Shown: positions 26,718 to 34,453 of the stretch, piece by piece
How the letters are laid out: each line of letters begins with the position of its first letter
Position numbering within the stretch: position 1 is the stretch's first letter
Origin: an uncultured Acetatifactor sp.
GTDB taxonomy: Bacteria > Bacillota > Clostridia > Lachnospirales > Lachnospiraceae
Length of the DNA stretch: 64,000 bases
Assembly: GCA_947588705.1 (NCBI GenBank)
Contig: CANPYT010000004.1
Coordinates: 18,876-82,875, forward strand
Reading direction: 5' to 3'
Notes under the pieces: generated by a model
The model's database searches: none
What the model was told of the DNA's origin: nothing
Seen by the model: only the letters and a program-made list of their open reading frames with translations
Made by a program: the position numbers and the translations under genes

Positions 26718-28769
26718 TCAGGTTACATATTCTTCTTCCGGCTGGGGCTGCATGGTCTGGATATCATACGACACTGTCACATTCTTTCCGCCGTATATCT
26801 GATAAAATTGTTTTATAACACGATCCGCCACTTTCCTTCCGTTTTCCAGATCCGTATCCAACAGGATCACCATATACTGAATACTGCTGTAACGGGTTCC
26901 AATATCCACCATGCGAAGAGAAGAAGCCACTGAGAGCTCCAGCGACTGCATGGCGTCCTCCGTCTGCATCTTCTGGCCATGGCGGTTGTCTATCCCCAGC
27001 GTAAACAACAGCATTTGTACCTGCTGCTTATTCCGCTTTACCCCTCGGAAAATATAACTGTACATTTTCTGAAAATCATCATATCCGACCCTATATATTC
27101 CTTTGTCCGCGTCCATCCGTCCTTCTATCATGCGGCGGATATGAGCCAGGTCCATACCTGTTTTGCGGGAATCTTCCCTGTATTTATCATCGCTGTAAAA
27201 GCAATAGGTCTTCTTTCCATTCCGCTTTACAAAATACAGCGCTTTATCCGCATTTCCATAGAGCGCCTCGAGGGTCTTCCCGTCTCCCGGGTAAAAAGCG
27301 ATACCGGCGGAGACGGAGACGATTTTTCCGCAGTGAAGCCTTTCAAGGCTTTCCGTAAACACATCCAGGATCTTCTTCGTTTTCCGCGCCACCTGCTCCC
27401 GGTCTGTCTCATCCGTGAGAAACACCATAAATTCATCGCCGCCCAGCCTGCACAGCACATCTTCTTCTCCGGTATTTGCCCGCAGTATTTCCGCAAAGGT
27501 CTGTAATGTCTTATCCCCGGCTATATGGCCCATAGTGTCATTGATCAGTTTAAAGTTATCTATGTCCAGCATGAGCAGTGTGCCAAAATGACCTTCGTCC
27601 AGAAGCTGCCCGATAAGCGTGTCCGCATACTTCCGGTTGTACAGCCCCGTAAGCATGTCCTCCGTCTCCTGATCCTGAAGGTCTACCCTGTATTCCGCCA
27701 ATACCTTATTCAGCAGGGCGCTACTCTCGCTGGGCAGATTGTTGCTCCAGAAAATGGAACTTTCCTTGGATACATCAAAGTGATCCTCCAGCATATCCAG
27801 GAACAGATCCGTGAGCTGGGGGTCAAACTGGGATCCCCGGCCCCGCTCAAATTCTTCCATCACCTTGGCCGTGCTCAATTTCCGCCGATAAATACGGTTG
27901 GAAGTCATCGCATCGTATGCGTCCGCGATCCCAATGATCCTGGCGCAGAGCGGGATATCTTCCCCGGAAATGCCGAAGGGATACCCCTTGCCGTCATATC
28001 TCTCATGATGGTACAGAGCGCCCTCCGCCACGTTTTTGATCACATGAATATCCTTCAGAATATCGTTTCCGATCACGGGATGCTTTTTGATAATATCAAA
28101 TTCGTCATTGTTCAGCCTGGCAGGCTTATTCAAAATGGCATCCGGCACACCGATCTTGCCGATGTCATGCAGAAGGGCAATATAATGCAGATTCTGGACT
28201 TCCTCCTCGTTCCAGCGCATTTTTCTGGCAATAGCAGACGCACACTTTGCCACCCGGACAGAATGGCCCGAGGTGTAAGCATCCTTCGCATCTATGGCGT
28301 TTGCGATCACCATAATGGAATTGAGGGAAACCTTTTCCACCAGCTTTGTCTTTTCCTCCAGCCGGCTCTCCAGATCGTTCTGCAGATCGGAAAGCTCCAG
28401 GATCCGCCTGATCCGGCTCAGCATGACCATAGGTACAAAAGGTTTCGTAATAAAGTCCGAAGCCCCCAGGACAAGGCATTCCTGCTCCGTCTTTGGCTTA
28501 GTGTCCGCCGTGAGGAAGATAATGGGGATCTTTTTCCACTGCTCGTTCTCCTGAATTTTCTTCATGGTATCACGGCCGTCCATCCCCGGCATATGCAGAT
28601 CCAACAGAACCAGCCTCGGGCTTTCAACACCCATAAGCTGCAGCGCCCTTTCCCCGGACTGCGCTGTCCGCACCGTAAATTCTTTTTCCAGAATATCCGC
28701 TGCCACCTTTAGGTTAAAGTCATCATCGTCTACGATCAATATGTCATAGCCGTATGTTTTTGTCTCCAT
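26718..28769 (-). CDS. Response regulator with HD-GYP and GGDEF domains
   Basis: 683 residues. Receiver domain (1-125) with phospho-acceptor Asp in LVLLDLHMPGMDG and Lys in DFITKPF; HD-GYP phosphodiesterase (about 160-335) with LLHDIGKIGVPD and HHERYDGKGYP; GGDEF (about 370-520) with LCRLGGDEF; then about 160 residues without a name that I recognise. It should receive a phosphate from an unknown kinase and both break (HD-GYP) and make (GGDEF) cyclic-di-GMP, or use one domain as a sensor. No RxxD inhibitory site precedes GGDEF. AAGGAGG precedes the ATG. Converges with tRNA-Lys; no kinase is adjacent. Confidence 0.93.
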   Translation of the reverse strand: METKTYGYDILIVDDDDFNLKVAADILEKEFTVRTAQSGERALQLMGVESPRLVLLDLHMPGMDGRDTMKKIQENEQWKKIPIIFLTADTKPKTEQECLVLGASDFITKPFVPMVMLSRIRRILELSDLQNDLESRLEEKTKLVEKVSLNSIMVIANAIDAKDAYTSGHSVRVAKCASAIARKMRWNEEEVQNLHYIALLHDIGKIGVPDAILNKPARLNNDEFDIIKKHPVIGNDILKDIHVIKNVAEGALYHHERYDGKGYPFGISGEDIPLCARIIGIADAYDAMTSNRIYRRKLSTAKVMEEFERGRGSQFDPQLTDLFLDMLEDHFDVSKESSIFWSNNLPSESSALLNKVLAEYRVDLQDQETEDMLTGLYNRKYADTLIGQLLDEGHFGTLLMLDIDNFKLINDTMGHIAGDKTLQTFAEILRANTGEEDVLCRLGGDEFMVFLTDETDREQVARKTKKILDVFTESLERLHCGKIVSVSAGIAFYPGDGKTLEALYGNADKALYFVKRNGKKTYCFYSDDKYREDSRKTGMDLAHIRRMIEGRMDADKGIYRVGYDDFQKMYSYIFRGVKRNKQQVQMLLFTLGIDNRHGQKMQTEDAMQSLELSVASSLRMVDIGTRYSSIQYMVILLDTDLENGRKVADRVIKQFYQIYGGKNVTVSYDIQTMQPQPEEEYVT

Positions 28770-28871
28770 ATCCGCACCTCCTTACATTCCCATGTAAGCT
28801 TCATGCCTGACAGACATCCCTTAAGATTCCTTCCGTTGGTTTTCTGCTCCTGATCACATCACATATCATAT

Positions 28872-28906
28872 GCAACAGTTTAGTCCGCGGCTGGCTGAAC
28901 TGTTAC
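28872..28906. mobile_element. MITE copy 4, 35-bp minimal form with perfect target duplication
   Basis: GCAACAGTTTAG at the left and GGCTGAACTGTTAC at the right with only about 9 bases between, flanked by TATCATAT on both sides (864-871 and 907-914). Little more than the two ends remains, yet the 8-bp duplication is intact. Confidence 0.88.
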
Positions 28907-28960
28907 TATCATATCACACTTCGGAAGCTTTTTCTATAAAATTTTGTTTCATTTTTATAC

Positions 28961-29013
28961 CTCATTTCCGCGCTGCTCTTTGCGCATAACGAGTTTGTGT
29001 CAAGCAGCGCGCG
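28961..29013. repeat. Family B intergenic repeat, copy 1
   Basis: Near-identical to the segment at 50129-50181 (two or three differences in about 53 bases) and related to 60405-60456. Contains the inverted pair GCGCTGCT / AGCAGCGC around TTTGCGCATAACGAGTTT, so can fold as a hairpin. On the minus strand it is followed by GAGGTATAAAAATG, a possible 12-codon frame (28914-28952). Confidence 0.85.
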
Positions 29014-29038
29014 GACACAAATCTCGCGATTGAAAATT

Positions 29039-29521
29039 TTAATTTTCAATCTGCCCTCTTCCTTGCTGTTCCCTGCATTCGCTGCAATAACCGTATACTT
29101 CCAGCTTATGGCCGGTGACCGTAAAACCTCCTGCCCCACAGTCCACATTCATGTGCGCAAAAGGGCAGCCCTGCAGCGGGATCCGCCTGTGGCACTCCAG
29201 GCAGACCGCGTAATGCGTATGCTGCCCTCTGTTCAGGGAATAGGCCACAGCAGTGTCTTCCACCCAGGACGTCTTCTCCACCAGCCCCTTCTCTTCAAAT
29301 GTGGACAGTATCCTGTAAATCGTGGACAGCGCGTATTCCTCTCCTTCCGCATACTGCGCCGCCAATTTGTATATCTGAACAGCGTTCAGGGGTTCTTTTG
29401 CCTCCCACAGCACTCTGTACACATTTTTCCGCTGTCTCGTCCACTTTAGTCCCTGCGGATATTCCGGGCAGGCCATATCGGATGCCGTGGCCTGCGGCCC
29501 TGTCACATTCTGTTGCTCCAT
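29039..29521 (-). CDS. Fur-family metal-dependent repressor (Zur/PerR-like)
   Basis: 160 residues: winged-helix DNA-binding part (residues 25-95; LSTIYRILSTFEEKGLV is the recognition region), then a dimerisation/metal part with VCLECHR and YCSEC Cys pairs, the structural zinc site of Fur proteins, and a His cluster HTHYAVC. The metal sensed cannot be decided from these motifs. It is second gene of an operon with the metal permease (12-base gap) and probably represses it through the palindrome at 30400-30416. Confidence 0.88.
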   Translation of the reverse strand: MEQQNVTGPQATASDMACPEYPQGLKWTRQRKNVYRVLWEAKEPLNAVQIYKLAAQYAEGEEYALSTIYRILSTFEEKGLVEKTSWVEDTAVAYSLNRGQHTHYAVCLECHRRIPLQGCPFAHMNVDCGAGGFTVTGHKLEVYGYCSECREQQGRGQIEN

Positions 29522-29533
29522 ACGCTTCCCCCC

Positions 29534-30382
29534 TCAGAACAGCCCGATCACGATTCCCGTCAGTACCCCGATCCCATACAGCAGCCCCAGGATCGCCAGA
29601 TCTTCCTTCCTGTTGTGGTCTACCCGAAACAGCACAAGAAGCCCTACGCCGGAACCGGCCAAAAGCCCCGCCATAGCCGCCCCCAGGCTCATAGCGCCCT
29701 GCAGGTAAAGCTGTGTGATCACTACAGAACCGGCACAGTTCGGGATCAGCCCTACAAGGCCGGCCAGCGCCGGGCCGAGAAACGGCCGGTTCAAGATCAG
29801 GCCGGACAACGCATCCTGTCCTACCAAGTGCAAAACCAAGTCCAGCCCAAACGTCACCAGAAGAATAAAAAGCGTGATCTGCCCCGTATGGGATAAGGCG
29901 GACCGGAACACCCCCTCCTCACAGTGGCAATGCTCCTGTTCACAGATATCGTGGATATGGTCATGCTCCCGGGGAACGCCCTTTTTCCAGACCGCATCCA
30001 GGATCAGGCCCGCAGCCATGCCGACAGCCGCCTTTGCCAGAAGGAGGCGCAAAATAAGTTCCACCGGCGCCTTTTCGGAGAGCAGGATGGGGAGCATTTC
30101 GTCGGAAGTAGACAGGTAGATCGCCATCAGCGTTCCCAGGGAGATCACCCTGCCCGCATACAGATTGGAAGCCGCCGCGGAAAAACCGCACTGGGGAATG
30201 ACCCCAAGCAGCCCGCCCAGCACCGGGCCCAGGCGCCCCGCCCTGCGGACCAGTCTCTGTGTCTTTTCACCGGTCCGGTGTTCCAGGTACTCCATAGCCA
30301 GGTACGTCAAAAACAGGAAAGGAACCAGCTTCACCGTATCAAAAAACGTGTCTTTTATAATGTCTGTCATCACCTGCAGCAT
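29534..30382 (-). CDS. ArsP_2-type putative heavy-metal or manganese transporter
   Basis: 282 residues with about eight to ten hydrophobic segments. The duplicated core motif GVIPQCGFSAAASNLY (residue 60) and GLIPNCAGSVVITQLY (about 215), each with Pro and Cys in a membrane segment, is characteristic of PF11449 proteins, annotated as arsenic efflux or putative manganese transporters. A His/Cys-rich loop (REHDHIHDICEQEHCHCEEG, about 138-158) probably gathers metal ions. First gene of the operon with the Fur-family regulator. Direction and ion are unproven; a Fur-type operator is more usual for uptake, export fits the family name. Confidence 0.8.
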   Translation of the reverse strand: MLQVMTDIIKDTFFDTVKLVPFLFLTYLAMEYLEHRTGEKTQRLVRRAGRLGPVLGGLLGVIPQCGFSAAASNLYAGRVISLGTLMAIYLSTSDEMLPILLSEKAPVELILRLLLAKAAVGMAAGLILDAVWKKGVPREHDHIHDICEQEHCHCEEGVFRSALSHTGQITLFILLVTFGLDLVLHLVGQDALSGLILNRPFLGPALAGLVGLIPNCAGSVVITQLYLQGAMSLGAAMAGLLAGSGVGLLVLFRVDHNRKEDLAILGLLYGIGVLTGIVIGLF

Positions 30383-30399
30383 TTCGTTTGCCTTTCTAA

Positions 30400-30416
30400 A
30401 TGCAATTCATTTGCAT
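30400..30416 (-). promoter_or_regulatory. Fur-type operator palindrome
   Basis: ATGCAA-TTCAT-TTGCAT, a perfect 6-bp inverted repeat with 5-base centre (8-1-8 with one mismatch), positioned at about +5 to +21 of the transcript that starts from the promoter just upstream. Position and symmetry fit a Fur-family autoregulatory site. Confidence 0.65.
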
Positions 30417-30427
30417 CTGGAAACTCT

Positions 30428-30455
30428 ACTATACCATATCAGGCAGAAAAGTCAA
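30428..30455 (-). promoter_or_regulatory. Promoter of the metal permease-fur operon
   Basis: TTGACT (30455-30450), 16-base spacer, TATAGT (30433-30428) on the minus strand, with the palindrome immediately downstream. Confidence 0.7.
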
Positions 30456-30504
30456 GGGAATGCAGAATCAAATTAAAAAAGCGGCACAACCTACACTGAT
30501 GACA

Positions 30505-30538
30505 GAACAAAACGCCTTGCCTATAAAAGAGGCAAGGC
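30505..30538 (-). terminator. Intrinsic terminator after asparaginase
   Basis: GCCTTGCC (30514-30521) pairs with GGCAAGGC (30531-30538); the stem begins at the stop codon itself and is followed on the minus strand by GTTTTGTT. Confidence 0.85.
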
Positions 30539-31560
30539 TAATTTACTTCCACAAAAGCCTTTCTTGTAAATAGGATATCTCGATTGATCTCCTGATAGAA
30601 CATCTTTCTAAGCATTTTGTTGCTGGCGCCCATGCCCTTGATCCACATAAGCTTGGTCAGGGTGGCCTCAAGAGTCATATCGTAAGCCTCTATCATGTGA
30701 AAATCCTGCTTCACCTGACGCCCTACTTCGTATATTGTCATGTTGCTTCCCTCTCGGGCAACCTGAGTGGTCATAACAGCAAGCTTGTCTGTGTTGCGCC
30801 ATTTCTCCATTTCCTCATAGAATGTATCCATGAGGGTGGCAGGTATTCCGCCTACACCAAAGCTTTCGATTACCAGCACATCATAATTGTCAAACAGGTA
30901 GGACAGCACGTCGGCCTTCATGCCTGGGAAAAGCTTGAGGAGGCAGACCTTGTCGGACATGTCATAGTAAAATTTAACCTCCTGGGTAATCTCATTTTCC
31001 GGAATATATCTGATGATCATTCCATCCTGAATAACAGCTAAATATGGAAAATTAATGCTGGAAAAAGCGTTGTAGCTTTTGGCTCTGTCCTTTTTGGCTC
31101 TGGTGCCGCAGATGACCTTGCCGTCAAAAACGATGGAAACATTTTGTGACTCATCGTCCGAGGCATATATGAAAGAATCCAGCAAATTGGTTTTGGCATC
31201 GGTTACCTCTCGGTTAATAGGCTTTTGAGAACCGGTGATAACGATAGGTTTTTGGGAATTTTGTATCATGTAGCTGAGGGCGGCGGCGGTATAGGCCAAA
31301 GTGTCAGTGCCGTGGCAGATGACAAATCCGTCATAGTCCTTGTAGTGAGCCTCAATGGCCTGCACTATTATTTTCCAATGTGAAGGAGTCATATTGGAGC
31401 TGTCGAGGTCTAATACCTGCAGGGCCTCTACCTGGCAGACCTCTTTAACCGCCGGAATATAGGCTAAGACATCCTCTGCTGTAATACCCGGAGTCAGCCC
31501 CTGTTCAGTCTGCTTGCAGGCAATGGTTCCGCCTGTGCCAATCATTAATATCTTTTTCAT
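30538..31560 (-). CDS. Type I L-asparaginase
   Basis: Cytoplasmic hydrolysis of asparagine to aspartate and ammonia. 340 residues, no signal peptide. First active-site Thr in IGTGGTIACKQTEQG, second triad in VICHGTDTLAYTAA (Thr-Asp), Lys further on in GSQKPI / AKTNLLDSF. Start at 31560 with AAAGG upstream. The gene looks lower in GC and richer in AT-ending codons than its neighbours. About 50 bases after the RlmI-type gene, possibly co-transcribed; own terminator. Confidence 0.93.
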   Translation of the reverse strand: MKKILMIGTGGTIACKQTEQGLTPGITAEDVLAYIPAVKEVCQVEALQVLDLDSSNMTPSHWKIIVQAIEAHYKDYDGFVICHGTDTLAYTAAALSYMIQNSQKPIVITGSQKPINREVTDAKTNLLDSFIYASDDESQNVSIVFDGKVICGTRAKKDRAKSYNAFSSINFPYLAVIQDGMIIRYIPENEITQEVKFYYDMSDKVCLLKLFPGMKADVLSYLFDNYDVLVIESFGVGGIPATLMDTFYEEMEKWRNTDKLAVMTTQVAREGSNMTIYEVGRQVKQDFHMIEAYDMTLEATLTKLMWIKGMGASNKMLRKMFYQEINRDILFTRKAFVEVN

Positions 31561-31611
31561 GCAAATACCTGCACCTTTCGTCACCCATAAAAAAGCCGGA
31601 ATACAGATAAA

Positions 31612-32814
31612 TTATCTTTCCTCTACCACTTGAAAAATATAAAATTTTAAATAATAGGACTGATCCGCAGCCCATAGGATGGGATGATCGCATGCCTGGG
31701 TCCGAAATTCCACCTGCCGCAGCCGTTTGTGCGCCCCTGCGGCAGCCTCTCGAATAGTCCTGGCAAACAATTCCGGCTCCATAAAATGAGAGCAGGAACA
31801 AGTCACCAGAAACCCTCCGTCCCGCACCAGCTTCAGGCCGCGCAGGTTGATCTCCCGATACCCCCTGACCGCATTCTTAACGGAATTTCTGGATTTGGTA
31901 AAGGCCGGAGGATCCAGGATCACCACGTCAAACCATTCTCCTCTCTCCTCCAGCTGGGGCAGCAGCTCAAACACATCGGCGCATTGAAATTTCACCCTGT
32001 CCTCCAGGCCATTCCGTCTGGCGTTTTCTTCCGCCTGATCCACCGCCAGCTGAGACGCGTCCACTCCCAGTACGCTCTCTGCACCGGCGATCCCGGCATT
32101 CAGCGCAAAAGACCCTGTATGGGTAAAACAGTCCAACACTTTCTTCCCTTTACAGAAACGGTGAATGGCGGCCCGGTTGTTCTTCTGGTCCAGGAAAAAT
32201 CCCGTCTTCTGGCCGTCCTCCACATCCACAATATATTTCACGCCGTTCTCCACGATCTGTACCCGGGTGTCAAAAGGCTCTCCCAAAAATCCCTTGCTTC
32301 TCTCCATCCCCTCCTGAAGGCGCACTTTGGCGTCGCTTCGCTCATACACGCCCCTGATAAGGATCCCGTCCTCCCCTAAAACCTTCTTCACCTGATCCAC
32401 GATCGTCATCTTCCATCTGTCAATGCCCAGGGCCAGGGATTCCACCACCAGCACGTCAGAAAATTTGTCGATCACGATTCCCGGCAGGAAATCGGCCTCA
32501 CCAAAGATCAGGCGGCAGCTGGAAGTATCGATGGTCTGCTTTCGGTACTCCCAGGCATCCCGCACCCGGCGCTCAAAAAAGGGGGCATCGATCACCGTAT
32601 CCCTCTTCCTTGACAGCATACGGACAGTGATTTTTGACCGGGTGTTGATATAACCGCAGCCCATGCCGTAACCATCGAAATCCTGAACTTCCACCACATC
32701 GCCGTTTTCAAATTCTCCCCTGATCGAGTCGATCTCGTTGTCATACACCCACATACCGCCTGCTTTTAAGGTACGGCCTTCTCCCTTTTTCAGTGTCACG
32801 ATGGTCTGGTACAT
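31612..32814 (-). CDS. RlmI-type 23S rRNA (cytosine-C5) methyltransferase
   Basis: 400 residues, COG1092 architecture: N-terminal PUA domain (residues 1-75, LKAGGMWVYDNEI), an EEHEE-like middle, then a Rossmann methyltransferase with motif I VLDCFTHTGSFALNAG, motif IV VILDPPAFTKS and the late TCSCSHFM motif carrying Cys. E. coli RlmI methylates C1962 of 23S rRNA; the same target is inferred here, not proven. GGAAGGAA precedes the ATG. Confidence 0.9.
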   Translation of the reverse strand: MYQTIVTLKKGEGRTLKAGGMWVYDNEIDSIRGEFENGDVVEVQDFDGYGMGCGYINTRSKITVRMLSRKRDTVIDAPFFERRVRDAWEYRKQTIDTSSCRLIFGEADFLPGIVIDKFSDVLVVESLALGIDRWKMTIVDQVKKVLGEDGILIRGVYERSDAKVRLQEGMERSKGFLGEPFDTRVQIVENGVKYIVDVEDGQKTGFFLDQKNNRAAIHRFCKGKKVLDCFTHTGSFALNAGIAGAESVLGVDASQLAVDQAEENARRNGLEDRVKFQCADVFELLPQLEERGEWFDVVILDPPAFTKSRNSVKNAVRGYREINLRGLKLVRDGGFLVTCSCSHFMEPELFARTIREAAAGAHKRLRQVEFRTQACDHPILWAADQSYYLKFYIFQVVEER

Positions 32815-32905
32815 TCTTCATTCCTTCCCGGCTAAGCCGTCTCTCTCATTGTTAAAATAGCGTTAAAATAGCTGGCAGGCATCCTTCCTCCGTCCTTCCC
32901 TGCCG

Positions 32906-33457
32906 CTATTGTATCTTTTCCTCGTAAGTCTTGGAAAAAAGGATTATGGCCAGGTCCACGACCGCATTCACGATCAGCGCCACAGCCAGGAACTGCCAGA
33001 GAAATTCTGTAGAGGCAAAAGGGTCAACCAGTATGATCCCCGCAAAGACAACGGACAGCACCGCCCCGATCACCGCCAGATACCATCCTTCCATCTTCAC
33101 GCGAAGCATATCGACCGCCCACTGTATCCGAACGATCCCTGTCAGCAGGATCCCCACACCGTACAGTATCGTTATCACAGGAAAGGTTATAATAAACCAT
33201 TCCGTCCTCAGGATACAAAACGCCCCGCCCACAAACGCACAGAGCGCTTTCGCCAGGCCCTGCTCCAGATGCGCTTCCACAGGATCTGTCCGAAAATACC
33301 GGAACGCCCAAAACAGGCCGGCCAGGATCAGCAGGATGCCTATGAGACGTATGATGCTGCCGGTAAAGCCGACGGGATCGATAAAAAGCAGGATCCCTAA
33401 CACGATTTCACAGACGCTTAGCAGAACTTTTCCCTTGTTTTGTGATAATTTTTTCAT
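32906..33457 (-). CDS. HdeD/DUF308-like membrane protein
   Basis: 183 residues with six short hydrophobic helices in three pairs (for example LLSVCEIVLGILLFIDPVGF at the N-terminus), the pattern of DUF308/HdeD proteins. HdeD is linked to acid resistance in E. coli, but most Firmicute members have no known function. AGGAGG precedes the ATG. Stands between the RlmI-type gene and ogt, both on the same strand. Confidence 0.78.
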   Translation of the reverse strand: MKKLSQNKGKVLLSVCEIVLGILLFIDPVGFTGSIIRLIGILLILAGLFWAFRYFRTDPVEAHLEQGLAKALCAFVGGAFCILRTEWFIITFPVITILYGVGILLTGIVRIQWAVDMLRVKMEGWYLAVIGAVLSVVFAGIILVDPFASTEFLWQFLAVALIVNAVVDLAIILFSKTYEEKIQ

Positions 33458-33518
33458 TGTAAATCCTCCTGTTGTTTTTATTTTTAAGAGCGTGCATGCA
33501 CACCCTCTTTTTCCTGAT

Positions 33519-34004
33519 CTATACCCTCCGGGGCCGGCCTTCCTCCGCCGCGCCTCTCTCCAGCTTCAAAAGCCATTCCTTCATGGGCAGGCCGCCTCCG
33601 AATCCTACCAGGCTGCCTGTGCTTCCCACCACCCGGTGACAGGGAACCATGAGCAAAACGGGATTGCGGTTGCAGGCCATTCCCACGGCTCTCGCCCCCC
33701 GCGGGCTTCCGACCCGCCGGGCGATCTCTCCGTAGCTGCTGGTCTCTCCGTAAGGTATTTCCCGCAGGGCCGCCCAGACTTTCTGCTGAAAAGGCGTTCC
33801 CTCCGCCCTCACGGGAACTGTAAACTCCCTGCGGCTTCCCGCCAGAAATTCCGCTACCTCCTCCGCCGCCCTGGCCAGCAGCGGGCTCTCGCCGAAACGA
33901 TCATCCGCAGGTGCCTGGCCAATGGTAAGGGTCACAATGCAGCCGTTTTCCTCCGCCAGATAAAGCCGCCCGATCTCTGAATTCAAATAGGTTCCCCGCG
34001 CCAT
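33519..34004 (-). CDS. ogt: Methylated-DNA-protein cysteine S-methyltransferase
   Basis: Removes methyl groups from O6-methylguanine onto its own Cys (suicide repair). 161 residues from the ATG at 34004 (GGAAGGGAG upstream), the usual length for Ogt. Acceptor Cys is in LLMVPCHRVVG, preceded by the DNA-binding GEIARRVGSPRGARAVG and followed by GSLVGFGGGLPMKEWLL. The frame runs 54 codons farther upstream but that part is Arg/Cys/Gly-rich and unlike the family. Confidence 0.93.
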   Translation of the reverse strand: MARGTYLNSEIGRLYLAEENGCIVTLTIGQAPADDRFGESPLLARAAEEVAEFLAGSRREFTVPVRAEGTPFQQKVWAALREIPYGETSSYGEIARRVGSPRGARAVGMACNRNPVLLMVPCHRVVGSTGSLVGFGGGLPMKEWLLKLERGAAEEGRPRRV

Positions 34005-34187
34005 ACCGCTCCCTTCCGGATATCTCAAAAAACATTCCTGCCCCTGCCACGCCGCAGTCGTTCCACGGCGGCGGCACCTGCAGGATGTTTCTGCAGAACC
34101 GCCAGCTCCTACCACCCAGTTTACCATGAAATTTCCCCCGCAACAACCCCCTGTGATCCAAATCATATACCCCGCGGCGGGCTACGG

Positions 34188-34252
34188 CTGAGGGAACGCC
34201 TTTTTATGAGCAAAGGAAGTCGCGGAGCGACGAAAAGCGCGTAAACTGCCGC
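34188..34252. repeat. MITE fragment (internal module)
   Basis: GAGGGAACGCCTTTTTATG followed by AGCAAAGG is shared with copy 1 (inverted) and resembles the copy at 57470; AAGCGCGTAAAC matches copy 3. The terminal GTAAC ends are missing, so it is a remnant. Lies just upstream of the tRNA-Pro promoter. Confidence 0.6.
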
Positions 34253-34269
34253 CTTGACAAATTTTTCAC

Positions 34270-34298
34270 TTGACAATCCGCCTTTTTTTATTTATTAT
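34270..34298 (+). promoter_or_regulatory. Promoter of tRNA-Pro
   Basis: TTGACA (34270-34275), 17-base spacer rich in T, TATTAT (34293-34298), 16 bases before the mature tRNA end. Confidence 0.75.
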
Positions 34299-34313
34299 TT
34301 TAATGTTACTAAT

Positions 34314-34387
34314 CGGCGCGTGGCTCAGCTTGGTAGAGCGCTGCGTTCGGGACGCAGAGGTCGCGTGTTCGAATCACGTCGCGCCGA
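34314..34387 (+). tRNA. tRNA-Pro (anticodon CGG)
   Basis: 74 nt: acceptor CGGCGCG/CGCGCCG, D-arm GCTC/GAGC, anticodon stem CTGCG/CGCAG with loop TTCGGGA, T-arm GCGTG-TTCGAAT-CACGT, discriminator A. CCA not encoded. Confidence 0.98.
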
Positions 34388-34391
34388 TTCC

Positions 34392-34417
34392 AAACCCCAG
34401 AGATGGGGTTTCTTTTC
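34392..34417 (+). terminator. Terminator of tRNA-Pro
   Basis: AAACCCC (34392-34398) pairs with GGGGTTT (34405-34411), followed by CTTTTC. Sits between the tRNA and the next coding start. Confidence 0.8.
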
Positions 34418-34453
34418 GTTATAGGACAATTTCGGGGATATCCCGGGAAAGGC

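Noticed and set aside
34005..34166. 54-residue N-terminal extension of Ogt
   Set aside because: Cys/Arg/Gly-rich, unlike Ogt; the shorter form has the normal family length.
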